The notes beneath the pieces are model-generated. The model made no database searches. It saw only the letters and a program-made list of their open reading frames with translations, and was not told where the DNA came from. Positions 34,232 through 45,784 of a stretch of 64,000 nt of DNA are shown one piece after another. A program made the translations under genes and the position numbers. Source of the DNA: Xiphydria camelus. Lineage: Eukaryota > Arthropoda > Insecta > Hymenoptera > Xiphydriidae. Location: assembly GCA_963678675.1 (NCBI GenBank), contig OY783195.1, forward strand, positions 10,607,277-10,671,276, read 5' to 3'. Each line of letters opens with the position of its first letter. Position 1 is the first letter of the stretch.

Positions 34232-34275
34232 TTAAAACTATTCCAACATCTCGAGTTAATATGTAACAACATATA

Positions 34276-34843
34276 CAGGGTGTTCGGAAAAAACACCGAC
34301 ACAGAAATAGGGGTGATAGATTACGTCATTACAAGTATTTTGATATAAGGGACCTATACCCGCAAGCGCCCCCTTCTGGAGATATCAACTTTTCAAGTTT
34401 ATAACGACCGAGGTTGATCAAAGTAGAATAATAAGAAACGTATCAAGATGGTAACGAATATTTAATTTTATGAGATACAAAAACAGTGTACTACAGCAAA
34501 TGCTCAAAATGACGGCCACCCATGTCCATGCAACATCGGAAACGATTCTGGATAGATGTGCCACTGCGCAAACTGCTTGCGGAAAGGATAACCGCTTGGC
34601 TTAAGTCCTTGTACTTTTCGAAGATGATGCGGATACAAGGAGTTTTCATTTGTTTTTCAATTGTATAGGTAGACAAAAAACTCAATATTATTCTACTTTG
34701 ATCAACCTCGGTCGTTATAAACTTGAAAAGTTGATATCTCCAGAAGGGGGCGCTTGCGGGTATAGGTCCCTTATATCAAAATACTTGTAATGACGTAACC
34801 TATCACCCCTATTTCTGTGTCGGTGTTTTTTCCGAACACCCTG
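34276..34843. mobile_element. Tc1/mariner-type MITE with long terminal repeats
   Basis: Inverted arms of about 160 bases start CAGGGTGTTCGGAAAAAACA, with TA on both sides. The interior (minus strand, 34685-34491) ends in MGGRHFEHLL, the usual C-terminal end of a mariner-related transposase. It is therefore an internally deleted copy that still carries the last codons of its parent's gene. Confidence 0.85.
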
Positions 34844-34849
34844 TATACT

Positions 34850-35230
34850 GTCATAAGTAGTATTTTTACATATGATGAAACAATTCGTCACGGTTATTGG
34901 AAGAGTATACTTATTGTTAGAGAGAGTTAAAGGTAAAATGTCTACATGGATTTCTGAAGACGACCAAAATATAAGAAAAATCCGATGGCCTGTACATTCG
35001 AAAGCGGTATGTTTTATTTCTCCAAAATACTAAAGCAAAGTGAAAAATATAAGGGCACTCTAGTTTATAAATCCCTTTCAAAATATCACGAGAATAAATA
35101 AAAAATAACGTGGTTATAATTAATTAGCTCGTATCGGTATAAAATGTGAGATTTTAATTTGGTGGTAATAAAAAGCTATTCTCCTACATGTAGGTACGTA
35201 TTCTCCTCATGAATAAATTCCAAAAAATAA
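34850..35230. other. AT-rich spacer
   Basis: No gene or repeat seen. Confidence 0.4.
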
Positions 35231-35236
35231 TGAAAT

Positions 35237-35958
35237 CCCCCCACAAAAACAGATTCTCTGTAAAAAAAGGCGGCATGTTCATTCAGTGCCAACAAACATT
35301 GATACGTAAAATACCCTCCAAAAAAGATTTGAAATCAATTAAGATCGCCATGTTCAAGATTTATATATAAAAAGTAAAAGGCATCATTTGAAAGGAAAAT
35401 TATTGTAACTCGTTACTAAAAAATTCGACTAAAAAATTTATAAACAAATTTTCATAAAAAAGAACTTGCCGCGTTTTTTCCTTCAAAATAAAAAATTTAC
35501 AGAGAATTACATTCGATGTTTATGCACTTATGATTTTAAATAAATTCATACACTTATATGATACCACCAGTATACTGAACGTCGCAGAAGAAACCGATCA
35601 GGCGGGGGCCTTCTGAATTTCTCTGAATTTGACTTCGGCAGTGCAATTTATGAATCACTCTAGCACCGTCCAAGTGCTGCAAATTATTCGGTATAGTGGA
35701 CAAAATATGAAAACTTAAACGCGGCAAGTTCTTTTTTATGAAAATTTGTTTATACATTTTTTTAGTCGAATTTTTTTAGTAACGAGTTACAATAATTTTC
35801 CTTTCAAATGATGCCTTTTACTTTTTATATATAAATCTTGAACATGGCGATCTTAATTGATTTCAAATCTTTTTTGGAGAGTATTTTACGTATCAATGTT
35901 TGTTGGCACTGAATGAACATGCCGCCTTTTTTCTACAGAGAATCTGTTTTTGTGGGGG
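35237..35958. mobile_element. Foldback element with 245-base arms
   Basis: Arms 35237-35483 and 35715-35958 are inverted copies. Both carry CCCCCACAAAAACAGATTCT at the outer end and AACTTGCCGCGTTT at the inner end. The spacer holds a piece of the TATACCG-end foldback family (ACTTCGGCAGTGC..CTAGCACCGTCCAA at 35625-35680). Confidence 0.8.
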
Positions 35959-35959
35959 T

Positions 35960-36629
35960 CTCGTTTACCCCCCCTATTAGGGCCGCGAGCGCCGCCGCGA
36001 TGATAAGCGTTGCCACCGTTGCCACACATAAAAAGACGCTAGTCAAAGGAAGCATATTATTTGAATAATACGTTAAAAATAATAAAAATAATCGACTAAT
36101 TCTTATGGTCATACATTTTATAATTCACAAAGAAAATTTTCAATTATAAATCATAGTTTTTTGATGACTTTTTTTATATTTCTTTTACGGACACTCAACG
36201 ATCACTTTGGAGAGTGACCATACTACTTTAAAGCGAATAGAAAAAAGAAAAATCAGGGAAAATTGGGCAAAGTAAACTGAAGATGAAGATGAAGATAAGA
36301 AACATAAATAAAAATAATAGAATAAATAAACTAAATAAATAGAGTAAAGAAAGAGAGAGGGAAAGGAAGGGAGGGAGTTTAGTGGAATGGTGAGGGGGGG
36401 GGGGATATCGAGTTTCGCGATTCTCGCAGACGGATGTCTCGGTAACATCTGCTGTCGAGTATGGAAATTTTGGAATTGGAAATATCCTTCGACGAAGTTA
36501 ACTAAAAAACAATAATATAAGTAATACCTATTCACTAAACTCGCGCAAAGAATCAAATATATAATCAATCGATCAAGACTGCGGCGAATATTTCGTGAAC
36601 GTTACTGCAACCCGCAATGGAAAAATGCA
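35960..36629. other. Non-coding spacer with G-rich and purine-rich tracts
   Basis: A purine-rich stretch with a run of G lies at about 36350-36405. No gene was recognised. Confidence 0.45.
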
Positions 36630-37091
36630 ATATACCGTATGTCCAATGGCTAGTCGAGCAGGTGCAGCGACCTGAATTTTTCTGAAATTTTACTTCGGCA
36701 GTGTTTTAGTTAGAGTTGGCTTTGGAAGATGGCGCTACGTACGAGCGAAATATTTGAAATGGTAAAAGCGGGTGGTAGATAAATGCGGGAGAAGTGAAGT
36801 GTAACCTCAAAATTGTGAATGTTGGAATAATGGTGAGTAATTGTTTGAAATGATAAGACATAATAATTCGGGTTTCTTTTCGACGTTCAACCAAATAACA
36901 CGACTGATATTTAATTGCAGAGAGAAGCTGATGCGACTGGCAGTCGTGGAGGATGGGGCTACCGTCAACGTGGTCCTCGCCAGAGTGGTCGAGCTCTGCC
37001 TCGTCGACGAAAGGTGCAATTGAAATGAAATTAAAGTCTGAGTCAAGGTGAAAATTGGAAGACATGGAAAGAAAACGCGCCAGAGTCGCCG

Positions 37092-37620
37092 ACAGAAGGA
37101 GTGAGTAAAGTGCGAAAGAAAAGTGCAGTGACGCCGAAAAACCACGTGGAAGACAGTGACGAACAGCAGCAGCAGCTGGTCGACACTGCTCAACTCCGCA
37201 CCAGCTCCTGAATGATATCTCGCCGATCGCGATACGCGGCCGCTCCGATGGACAACGATTCCAGACATTTGAGTCGTAGTAGCAGCAAGGACAGCAGCAG
37301 CAGCAGCAGCGTCAACGGCAGGGGCACTCTTTTAAAGCGAAGGCAGTCCAAGACCGACTCGAATAGCTGTAAGAGAAAGACGCATCGGCGGAAACATGAA
37401 ATATCGAAGCAAGACTTGCAATGAGAGTGTGGTAAAAGGAAGAAAAAAATGACAGAGACGAGGCGACGAGACAGAGGAGGAAGTCGTCACCACGAAGGGT
37501 TCCTGAAACGGTACCAGTACTAGCAACGTGTGTGAAGAGTTCAAGAGAACGGGCCATCTACACCCAGTCGCAAATCATGCAGAGTTCCTGTGACACCCGA
37601 CAGCGGCATCACGTCAGGAG
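37092..37620 (+). pseudogene. Unidentified coding-like segment in the left arm (mirrored near 43220-43748)
   Basis: Translation gives a patchy polar sequence: KKSAVTPKNHVEDSDEQQQQ, then after a TGA a 70-codon open part rich in Ser, Lys and Arg (SRSSSKDSSSSSSVNGRG). In another frame it gives TPSRKSCRVPVTPDSGITSG. CAG repeats account for some of this. The continuity across stops suggests a decayed fragment of a nuclear-type protein. I cannot name the source. The mirror copy in the right arm has the same breaks, so decay preceded duplication. Confidence 0.35.
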
Positions 37621-39377
37621 TATGAGCGGTGGAGAAGAACGGGAGCCTCGCTGAAAAAGGAATTAGCAGTGTTGGCGATGGCGGTGACAGCCCGGATCAT
37701 GAGCAAAGGCTGAAGAACCTTGAGCGTTTTGGATAAAAAGTGGACGTGACTCGAAGCAGTTATCGTAATCGATTTACGCCGACACTGGTGCCGTAGCCAA
37801 TCTCGATCACAATGGATTCTTCCAACTAGAGGCGGTTTCTATATCACTCGTCGCCGTTGATCCTTTTCCTCTTAATCCTTGTACATAATGCATCTGTTAA
37901 TATGAAGTTTGATCCGAAACCCTTCCATCCTTCCTATTGTAACACTCTCGTAACAATACGGTCCGATTATTTTATATTCATAAGGTTTTATCAGCTTTAC
38001 GCGTTATTCCTCGTTATTTTCGTTATTTAACCTTGCATTCATACATTATTACTGATGGATTATTAATAAATTAATTCATGAAAGTGACTCTACTGGCTTG
38101 TGCTATTTTTCGTCCGGTATTTCCTTCCGCAAGATATTTGGATAAATGTACCCCTTCGATCTTGAAGAGTTTGGTTGGAATAAGCAAGACGGATAGTGGA
38201 CAGAGTTTAGGCATTAGGAGGCATACAAGGTGTCACAATCAGCGGGACAGGATTTCGTGTAATCATGATTTATTAGAATTTTTTCATTCATAAAATTAGC
38301 TCCAGCAGGGAAAATGACATTTTGTACTGTAAACTATGAGATAGATGTATCTCATCTAGAGAGCTACTAATGAAGTATAAAATATGAATTGAACACAGAT
38401 TTGTTGATACAGAAACGATTACTATCCACTTCGTTGTTCAAATGCCCCCGCGATCGGATCAATTAAAAATAACGTTAAAGAACCACAACACGATGATTTC
38501 TACACCGACATTTGCGGGAACGGCTCGTAATATCTTATATCAAGGCAACTATATCGCGACTTTTTCTGTTCCGCGATAGGCTTCGCTTCCTGAAACAATG
38601 TTACGTTCAATCGTCGTCGTCTCCCAGTCCCAGGCTTTCCACAGATATCGGTCGCAGACAATGTACCACCGCTGGGAGGAGGAGGATCGGCTGAACGAGC
38701 AGTAGGGCGAGGCGGAGGTTTTTCTGTGTGCGTGTGGAGGTGGGGGGGGGGGGGGCAGCGGCGGCAGCTCGGTTGGGGATTAGTACCTCCCTCAGATTTC
38801 TGTGGAAAATTATAATAAAATATAATACATAACCGCGCGTCCGCGTCTCCTCACTCTCCACCGTCGTTCCTCGTCGCTCGTCTTCCTTTTGAAGGTGACT
38901 TGCAAGGAAACCGTTTCATGTGTACCTCGCCGATTTCGTTCATTCTGTTATTATGATATTCGACAACAAGGTCTAAGAGAGAGATACGTATTTCTCTTCT
39001 CAGCGGATAAAGTTTCTCCGCAGAATCCGCAGATCAAAAAAAACGTGTCTCTTACATTTTGATGTAGAATAACAATATCAGAATGAACGAGGTCGGCGAG
39101 GTACACCGGAGACAGTATTACTTTGTTAGATAAGTTTGTAGGTGATTCTACTAATTGTATGCCAATTGTCAGCTACTCCAGTGTGGAGTATTACCAGGAG
39201 ATGCCACGAGGAGGCCAATTGACACGTTACACGAATTTCGTACGACCTTTTTATCAATTTCTGAGGTTTACGAATTTCGTGTAACTTGATCTCCCACCCT
39301 ACCGCCCTCGCTGCATGCGACTCCGAAGGCCGAATGGTGTTGGGGCTTGAGGGTAGTGGGTCTCGTCCAGCACGTGC

Positions 39378-40442
39378 TCACAGCAGATGTTCTATGTGCC
39401 CTCCTCTGATTTCCTCTCGACATTGATATCGTATGCGCTCCTCTAAGTTTTCTTGCGTATTCCGCAACATATTTCGGGGAATGGCGGCACATTTTTGTTG
39501 AATCAACCTTTTCAGGTGATCGACGCTCTCAATTATTCGCACCCCATCATAAATTTTCATCTTGAGGTAACCCCATAAAAAAAAGTCCAGTGGAGTAAGG
39601 TCGGGCGATCGAGGTGGCCACTCTGTTGGCGCTCTTAATCCAATCCAACGAGCTTCGCCAAAGACATCATTCAATAGTTCAGTAACTCTTTGATTTGAGT
39701 GTGGCGGTGCGCCATCGTGTTGAAAAATGACCTCCTGATCGTCCATCACTTCAAGAATAGCTGGCAGTATTTGATGCTCCAAGAGGTCCAAATAGGATTG
39801 AGCATTTAAATTTCCGTCGATAAAAATAGGACCAACAATTTTATCGCCAAGGATCCCCGCCCATACGTTCACTTTCTGCTTATTTTGCACATTTTGCTCG
39901 CGAAGAATATGAGGATTCCTAGCGCACCAGTATCTATGAAAATGTGACCGTACTTCACCATTCACAAAGAAAGTACATTCATTTGTAAAGCAGATACTTT
40001 GTAACACATCGGGTTGTCGGTCCATTCGTTGCAGCATCGTTTGGCAAAACGTCAATCTTCTTTGGCGATCACCGCGATGAGGTAACGTTTGGTGCGTCTG
40101 TCCTTTATAATTCTTGATTTTATTTAATCGCAGCACTCGTTGCACAGTGGACTTGGGAATCCCTGTTTGTCGCGATATCCCTCTAATCGACTGCTTCATG
40201 TTGTTTTCCACGATCTGGAGAATGGTTCTTTCAACTACTGGATCTACTTTCGGGCGTCCTGGATTTAGTAGATTCACGGTCGACCCCGTCCTTTGAAATT
40301 TTCGTAGTATCACCGACACCGTTGAAGCACTCAATTGGCACTCTGGATGTCTCTCCCGAAAAATGTGTACGACTTCACGGTGTGGTAATTGCGCCGCCAA
40401 CATCACTATCTCCGCCTTCTCGGCCTCGGTATAGCGTCGCAT
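39378..40442 (-). CDS. Tc1/mariner-superfamily transposase, full-length frame with Asp-to-Asn at the first catalytic site
   Basis: The 354-codon frame starts MRRYTEAEKAEIVMLA and ends RGGHIEHLL. Residues 1-110 form the paired helix-turn-helix DNA-binding part (ISRQTGIPKSTVQRVLRL is the second helix unit). The catalytic domain has FTNECTFF, QHDGAPPHS and WPPRSPDLTPLDFFLWGY. The second and third acidic residues are Asp243 and Asp281, with 37 residues between them, which points to a DD37D-type group. The first position, normally Asp in TDE, is Asn154 (codon AAT). The frame is intact but the enzyme is predicted inactive. Residues from about 127 onward lie within the palindrome arm; the N-terminus is in the spacer. 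No terminal repeats for a separate element could be fixed. Confidence 0.85.
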   Translation of the reverse strand: MRRYTEAEKAEIVMLAAQLPHREVVHIFRERHPECQLSASTVSVILRKFQRTGSTVNLLNPGRPKVDPVVERTILQIVENNMKQSIRGISRQTGIPKSTVQRVLRLNKIKNYKGQTHQTLPHRGDRQRRLTFCQTMLQRMDRQPDVLQSICFTNECTFFVNGEVRSHFHRYWCARNPHILREQNVQNKQKVNVWAGILGDKIVGPIFIDGNLNAQSYLDLLEHQILPAILEVMDDQEVIFQHDGAPPHSNQRVTELLNDVFGEARWIGLRAPTEWPPRSPDLTPLDFFLWGYLKMKIYDGVRIIESVDHLKRLIQQKCAAIPRNMLRNTQENLEERIRYQCREEIRGGHIEHLL

Positions 40443-40779
40443 TGTTTTTCAGTCACTGGCGCGCTTACACTGCACTAATGATGCACAAAAACTACGAACA
40501 CTATCGATACGGGAATGCTCGAAAACTCCTTTTGCTACTTGAGTTCGCTAAGATGACCTGTCTTCACCTACGGCTCAGATGTACGACAGTGGAGCTCTTT
40601 CTCTACACGGCACTTCAACTCTGTACCGCATTGATTTGAAACATTTGAATCACATAACACAGAATCTTACTTTTCAGGAAAGACAAAAAACTAATAAATA
40701 GCCTAACTAAAAAACATCATCTACTTCTTTCCAAAGAATCACATAACAGAGAAATTCAGAGAATTCTTTCCAAAGAAGA

Positions 40780-41457
40780 TTGACGTTTTGCCAAACGATG
40801 CTGCAACGAATGGACCGACAACCCGATGTGTTACAAAGTATCTGCTTTACAAATGAATGTACTTTCTTTGTGAATGGTGAAGTACGGTCACATTTCCATA
40901 GATACTGGTGCGCTAGGAATCCTCATATTCTTCGCGAGCAAAATGTGCAAAATAAGCAGAAAGTGAACGTATGGGCGGGGATCCTTGGCGATAAAATTGT
41001 TGGTCCTATTTTTATCGACGGAAATTTAAATGCTCAATCCTATTTGGACCTCTTGGAGCATCAAATACTGCCAGCTATTCTTGAAGTGATGGACGATCAG
41101 GAGGTCATTTTTCAACACGATGGCGCACCGCCACACTCAAGTCAAATAGTTACTGAACTATTGAATGATGTCTTTGGCGAAGCTCGTTGGATTGGATTAA
41201 GAGCGCCAACAGAGTGGCCACCTCGATCGCCCGACCTTACTCCACTGGACTTTTTTTTATGGGGTTACCTCAAGATGAAAATTTATGATGGGGTGCGAAT
41301 AATTGAGAGCGTCGATCACCTGAAAAGGTTGATTCAACAAAAATGTGCCGCCATTCCCCGAAATATGTTGCGGAATACGCAAGAAAACTTAGAGGAGCGC
41401 ATACGATATCAATGTCGAGAGGAAATCAGAGGAGGGCACATAGAACATCTGCTGTGA
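40780..41457 (+). pseudogene. Truncated second copy of the DD37D-like transposase
   Basis: This right-arm copy lacks the DNA-binding half: similarity starts at about residue 127 of the left copy (breakpoint near 40770) and runs to RGGHIEHLL. The same Asp-to-Asn change is present (FTNEC). A few residues differ, for example HSSQIVTELL in place of HSNQRVTELL. The preceding DNA is unrelated filler with repeated TTTCCAAAGAA motifs. Confidence 0.85.
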
Positions 41458-44221
41458 GCACGTGCTGGACGAGACCCACTACCCTCAAGCCCCAACACCA
41501 TTCGGCCTTCGGAGTCGCATGCAGCGAGGGCGGTAGGGTGGGAGATCAAGTTACACGAAATTCGTAAACCTCAGAAATTGATAAAAAGGTCGTACGAAAT
41601 TCGTGTAACGTGTCAATTGGCCTCCTCGTGGCATCTCCTGGTAATACTCCACACTGGAGTAGCTGACAATTGGCATACAATTAGTAGAATCACCTACAAA
41701 CTTATCTAACAAAGTAATACTGTCTCCGGTGTACCTCGCCGACCTCGTTCATTCTGATATTGTTATTCTACATCAAAATGTAAGAGACACGTTTTTTTTT
41801 GATCTGCGGATTCTGCGGAGAAACTTTATCCGCTGAGAAGAGAAATACGTATCTCTCTCTTAGACCTTGTTGTCGAATATCATAATAACAGAATGAACGA
41901 AATCGGCGAGGTACACATGAAACGGTTTCCTTGCAAGTCACCTTCAAAAGGAAGACGAGCGACGAGGAACGACGGTGGAGAGTGAGGAGACGCGGACGCG
42001 CGGTTATGTATTATATTTTATTATAATTTTCCACAGAAATCTGAGGGAGGTACTAATCCCCAACCGAGCTGCCGCCGCTGCCCCCCCCCCCCCCCCCACC
42101 TCCACACGCACACAGAAAAACCTCCGCCTCGCCCTACTGCTCGTTCAGCCGATCCTCCTCCTCCCAGCGGTGGTACATTGTCTGCGACCGATATCTGTGG
42201 AAAGCCTGGGACTGGGAGACGACGACGATTGAACGTAACATTGTTTCAGGAAGCGAAGCCTATCGCGGAACAGAAAAAGTCGCGATGTAGTTGCCTTGAT
42301 ATAAGATATTACGAGCCGTTCCCGCAAATGTCGGTGTAGAAATCATCGTGTTGTGGTTCTTTAACGTTATTTTTAATTGATCCGATCGCGGGGGCATTTG
42401 AACAACGAAGTGGATAGTAATCGTTTCTGTATCAACAAATCTGTGTTCAATTCATATTTTATACTTCATTAGTAGCTCTCTAGATGAGATACATCTATCT
42501 CATAGTTTACAGTACAAAATGTCATTTTCCCTGCTGGAGCTAATTTTATGAATGAAAAAATTCTAATAAATCATGATTACACGAAATCCTGTCCCGCTGA
42601 TTGTGACATCTTGTATGCCTCCTAATGCCTAAACTCTGTCCACTATCCGTCTTGCTTATTCCAACCAAACTCTTCAAGATCGAAGGGGTACATTTATCCA
42701 AATATCTTGCGGAAGGAAATACCGGACGAAAAATAGCACAAGCCAGTAGAGTCACTTTCATGAATTAATTTATTAATAATCCATCAGTAATAATGTATGA
42801 ATGCAAGGTTAAATAACGAAAATAACGAGGAATAACGCGTAAAGCTGATAAAACCTTATGAATATAAAATAATCGGACCGTATTGTTACGAGAGTGTTAC
42901 AATAGGAAGGATGGAAGGGTTTCGGATCAAACTTCATATTAACAGATGCATTATGTACAAGGATTAAGAGGGAAAGGATCAACGGCGACGAGTGATATAG
43001 AAACCGCCTCTAGTTGGAAGAATCCATTGTGATCGAGATTGGCTACGGCACCAGTGTCGGCGTAAATCGATTACGATAACTGCTTCGAGTCACGTCCACT
43101 TTTTATCCAAAACGCTCAAGGTTCTTCAGCCTTTGCTCATGATCCGGGCTGTCACCGCCATCGCCAACACTGCTCCTTCCTTTTTCAGCGAGGCTCCCGT
43201 TCTTCTCCACCGCTCATACTCCTGACGTGATGCCGCTGTCGGGTGTCACAGGAACTCTGCATGATTTGCGACTGGGTGTAGATGGCCCGTTCTCTTGAAC
43301 TCTTCACACACGTTGCTAGTACTGGTACCGTTTCAGGAATCCTTCGTGGTGACGACTTCCTCCTCTGTCTCGTCGCCTCGTCTCTGTCATTTTTTTCTTC
43401 CTTTTACCACACTCTCATTGCAAGTCTTGCTTCGATATTTCATGTTTCCGCCGATGCGTCTTTCTCTTACAGCTATTCGAGTCGGTCTTGGACTGCCTTC
43501 GCTTTAAAAGAGTGCCCCTGCCGTTGACGCTGCTGCTGCTGCTGCTGTCCTTGCTGCTACTACGACTCGAATGTCTGGAATCGTTGTCCATCGGAGCGGC
43601 CGCGTATCGCGATCGGCGAGATATCATTCAGGAGCTGGTGCGGAGTTGAGCAGTGTCGACCAGCTGCTGCTGCTGTTCGTCACTGTCTTCCACGTGGTTT
43701 TTCGGCGTCACTGCACTTTTCTTTCACACTTTACTCACTCCTTCTGTCGGCGACTCTGCCGCGTTTTCTTTCCATGTCTTCCAATTTTCACCTTGACTCA
43801 GACTTTAATTTCATTTCAATTGCACCTTTCGTCGACGAGGCAGAGCTCGACCACTCTGGCGAGGACCACGTTGACGGTAGCCCCTTCCTCCACGACTACC
43901 AGTCGCATCAGCTTCTCTCTGCAATTAAATATCAGTCGTGTTATTTGGTTGAACGTCGAAAAGAAACCCGAATTATTATGTCTTATCATTTCAAACAATT
44001 ACTCACCATTATTCCAACATTCACAATTTTGAGGTTACACTTCACTTCTCCCGCATTTATCTACCACCCGCTTTTACCATTTCAAATATTTCGCTCGTAC
44101 GTAGCGCCATCTTCCAAAGGCAACTCTAACTAAAACACTGCCGAAGTCAAATTTCAGAAAAATTCAGGATCGCTGCACCTGCTCGACTAGCCATTGGACA
44201 TACGGTATATACAACTACATA

Positions 44222-45042
44222 CGAGGGTGTATCAAATATAAACGGAACAGATTTTCTTTTTAATTAAGAAGGCGTCCGTGACCTTGAAGGAGTTGATTCG
44301 CAGGTGGCCTGTATCGTTAGGGAGAGGGGAGAACCGATCGCAATTCGCTCGAGTCTCTTTAGTATGAAAAGAATCCATGAACGAGACAGAAGTTCATGTC
44401 TCCGTGGAGCAACAGATTATAATCAAGTTTTTGGCCCAGGAGGGGGTGAGTCCAACCGAAATTTTGCGGCGATTATAGGCACAGTTTGGAGACAACACCC
44501 GAACTACGGTGTGACCAAAGCCAACATTGAAACGGTCCGAAATCTCATGGCTTTCTCCATGATCGACGCACGATTAATACGCAATATTATTGTGAATTAC
44601 TGGATGCCGCGAAATGGTCATTTCGAAGGAAAAGGAAGAAGTGTCATTCTTTTGCATGACAACGCCAGGCCTCATGCGGCTAATGCCACAAAGCAAAAAT
44701 TGGATGCATTAGGCTCGGAAATGCTAGAACATCCGCCATACATATAGTCTCGACTTGTCCCCTTGCGACTTCCATCTTTTTGGACCCCTCGAAGAAGCGG
44801 TTGGAGGCCAACGTTTTGACGATAACGACGCGGTGAGAGCATTTACATACATACAATGGCAATGGCTACAAGAACGCCCGAAGAGTTTCTACGATGATGG
44901 AATAAAAAAGCTCCTAATCCGATGGGAAAAATGTATTTCTAGGGCGGGAGGCTATGTAGAAAAATAATATGTTTCTAAGCTTAATTAAATAAAGTTATAA
45001 TTTTTTACAAAACGAATCCTGTTTATATTTAATACACCCTCG
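44222..45042 (+). mobile_element. Internally deleted mariner element
   Basis: The terminal inverted repeats CGAGGGTGTATCAAATATAA and its near complement are flanked by TA. The transposase remnant begins with a helix-turn-helix segment (GVSPTEILRRL), broken by TAG and frameshifts. It jumps across a deletion to the DD34D catalytic part (HDNARPHAA) and ends GIKKLLIRWEKCISRAGGYV. There is a frameshift at the third Asp region (HPPY, then LDLSPCDFHLFGP in another frame). At 821 bases it is well short of the usual mariner length of about 1.3 kb. It starts about 10 bases from the end of the palindrome. Confidence 0.9.
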
Positions 45043-45049
45043 TATAACG

Positions 45050-45780
45050 TGAATTATCAACCTATAAAATACTTTCTAGAGGGAGAAGTCGTAAAATGTG
45101 AAACTGTGCACATACATAAATAAGGGACCACCACAAGGCATGTTAATTCCTTGTTCTGCCTATTATTTGAGATGTTTATCTATCGTATGAAATTGCATCT
45201 ATTAATTATTGCAGAGTATGAAAATAGATAGAGCAATATACGGATACACTTTATAATTTTTCAGTTTTTCATATAAAACAAGAAATTTCAATTTCGAATC
45301 CAGTCTGATTTTCAATCGATTAAAGATCAACAATAACACAGGACCACAGTGATTTTGCATCTCGAACCAGACCAGGTGATTTCTATAGATTTATTTGCGC
45401 TAAAAACGAATCAACTCTCAAATTTGCATACCATATTCACGGCTCTATTACAATGAAACTAAACAATTTCTCTTAATTGCATTTACAGCATTTCAAAGTG
45501 TCGTTTTTTAATTTTCCAGTCCATTACTTGATTGTTTCTAAACGATTGTATAATATAAAGCTAAGTTTCATTACAAGTCGATCGTGTATTTAGGTCCACC
45601 GCGCTACGCGCCTAATTGCAAATATGAAAGTGTTGCTTCGAGTGCCACACTTCACTTACTAGCTTGTTACCTAAGTGTATAAAAACCAATTTTTTAGCTA
45701 AGTTATAGAGATTAAAGATTATGAATTTCTTTGTAGGCAATAGTATATACCTATACTACTACGCGCATGTAGACGTGTAA
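45050..45780. other. AT-rich spacer
   Basis: No recognised gene or repeat. Confidence 0.45.
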
Positions 45781-45784
45781 TTAA

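Larger units (their letters stand above)
36630..44210. mobile_element. 7.6 kb palindrome: giant foldback with 3.4 kb arms
   Basis: Left arm 36630-40065 and right arm 40770-44210 are inverted copies with only scattered single-base differences and homopolymer changes, for example 14 G near 38742 against 17 C near 42081. The outer limit of the match is exactly the family terminus ATATACCGTATGTCCAATGG on both sides. Each arm carries the C-terminal half of a Tc1/mariner-like transposase and an unidentified coding-like segment. The 704-base spacer holds the rest of the left transposase copy and short repeats. It may be a large member of the foldback family or an inverted duplication that was limited by its ends. 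Confidence 0.85.

Noticed and set aside
43282..44133. Several open frames in the right palindrome arm resembling membrane proteins
   Set aside because: They are the complement of the Ser/Gln-rich coding-like segment and the foldback arm. Both arms show the same pattern without independent evidence.
36630..44210. The palindrome as a plain assembly artefact
   Set aside because: The arms differ at scattered bases and in homopolymer length, and the match ends exactly at a repeat-family terminus. I keep some doubt because only reads can settle it.
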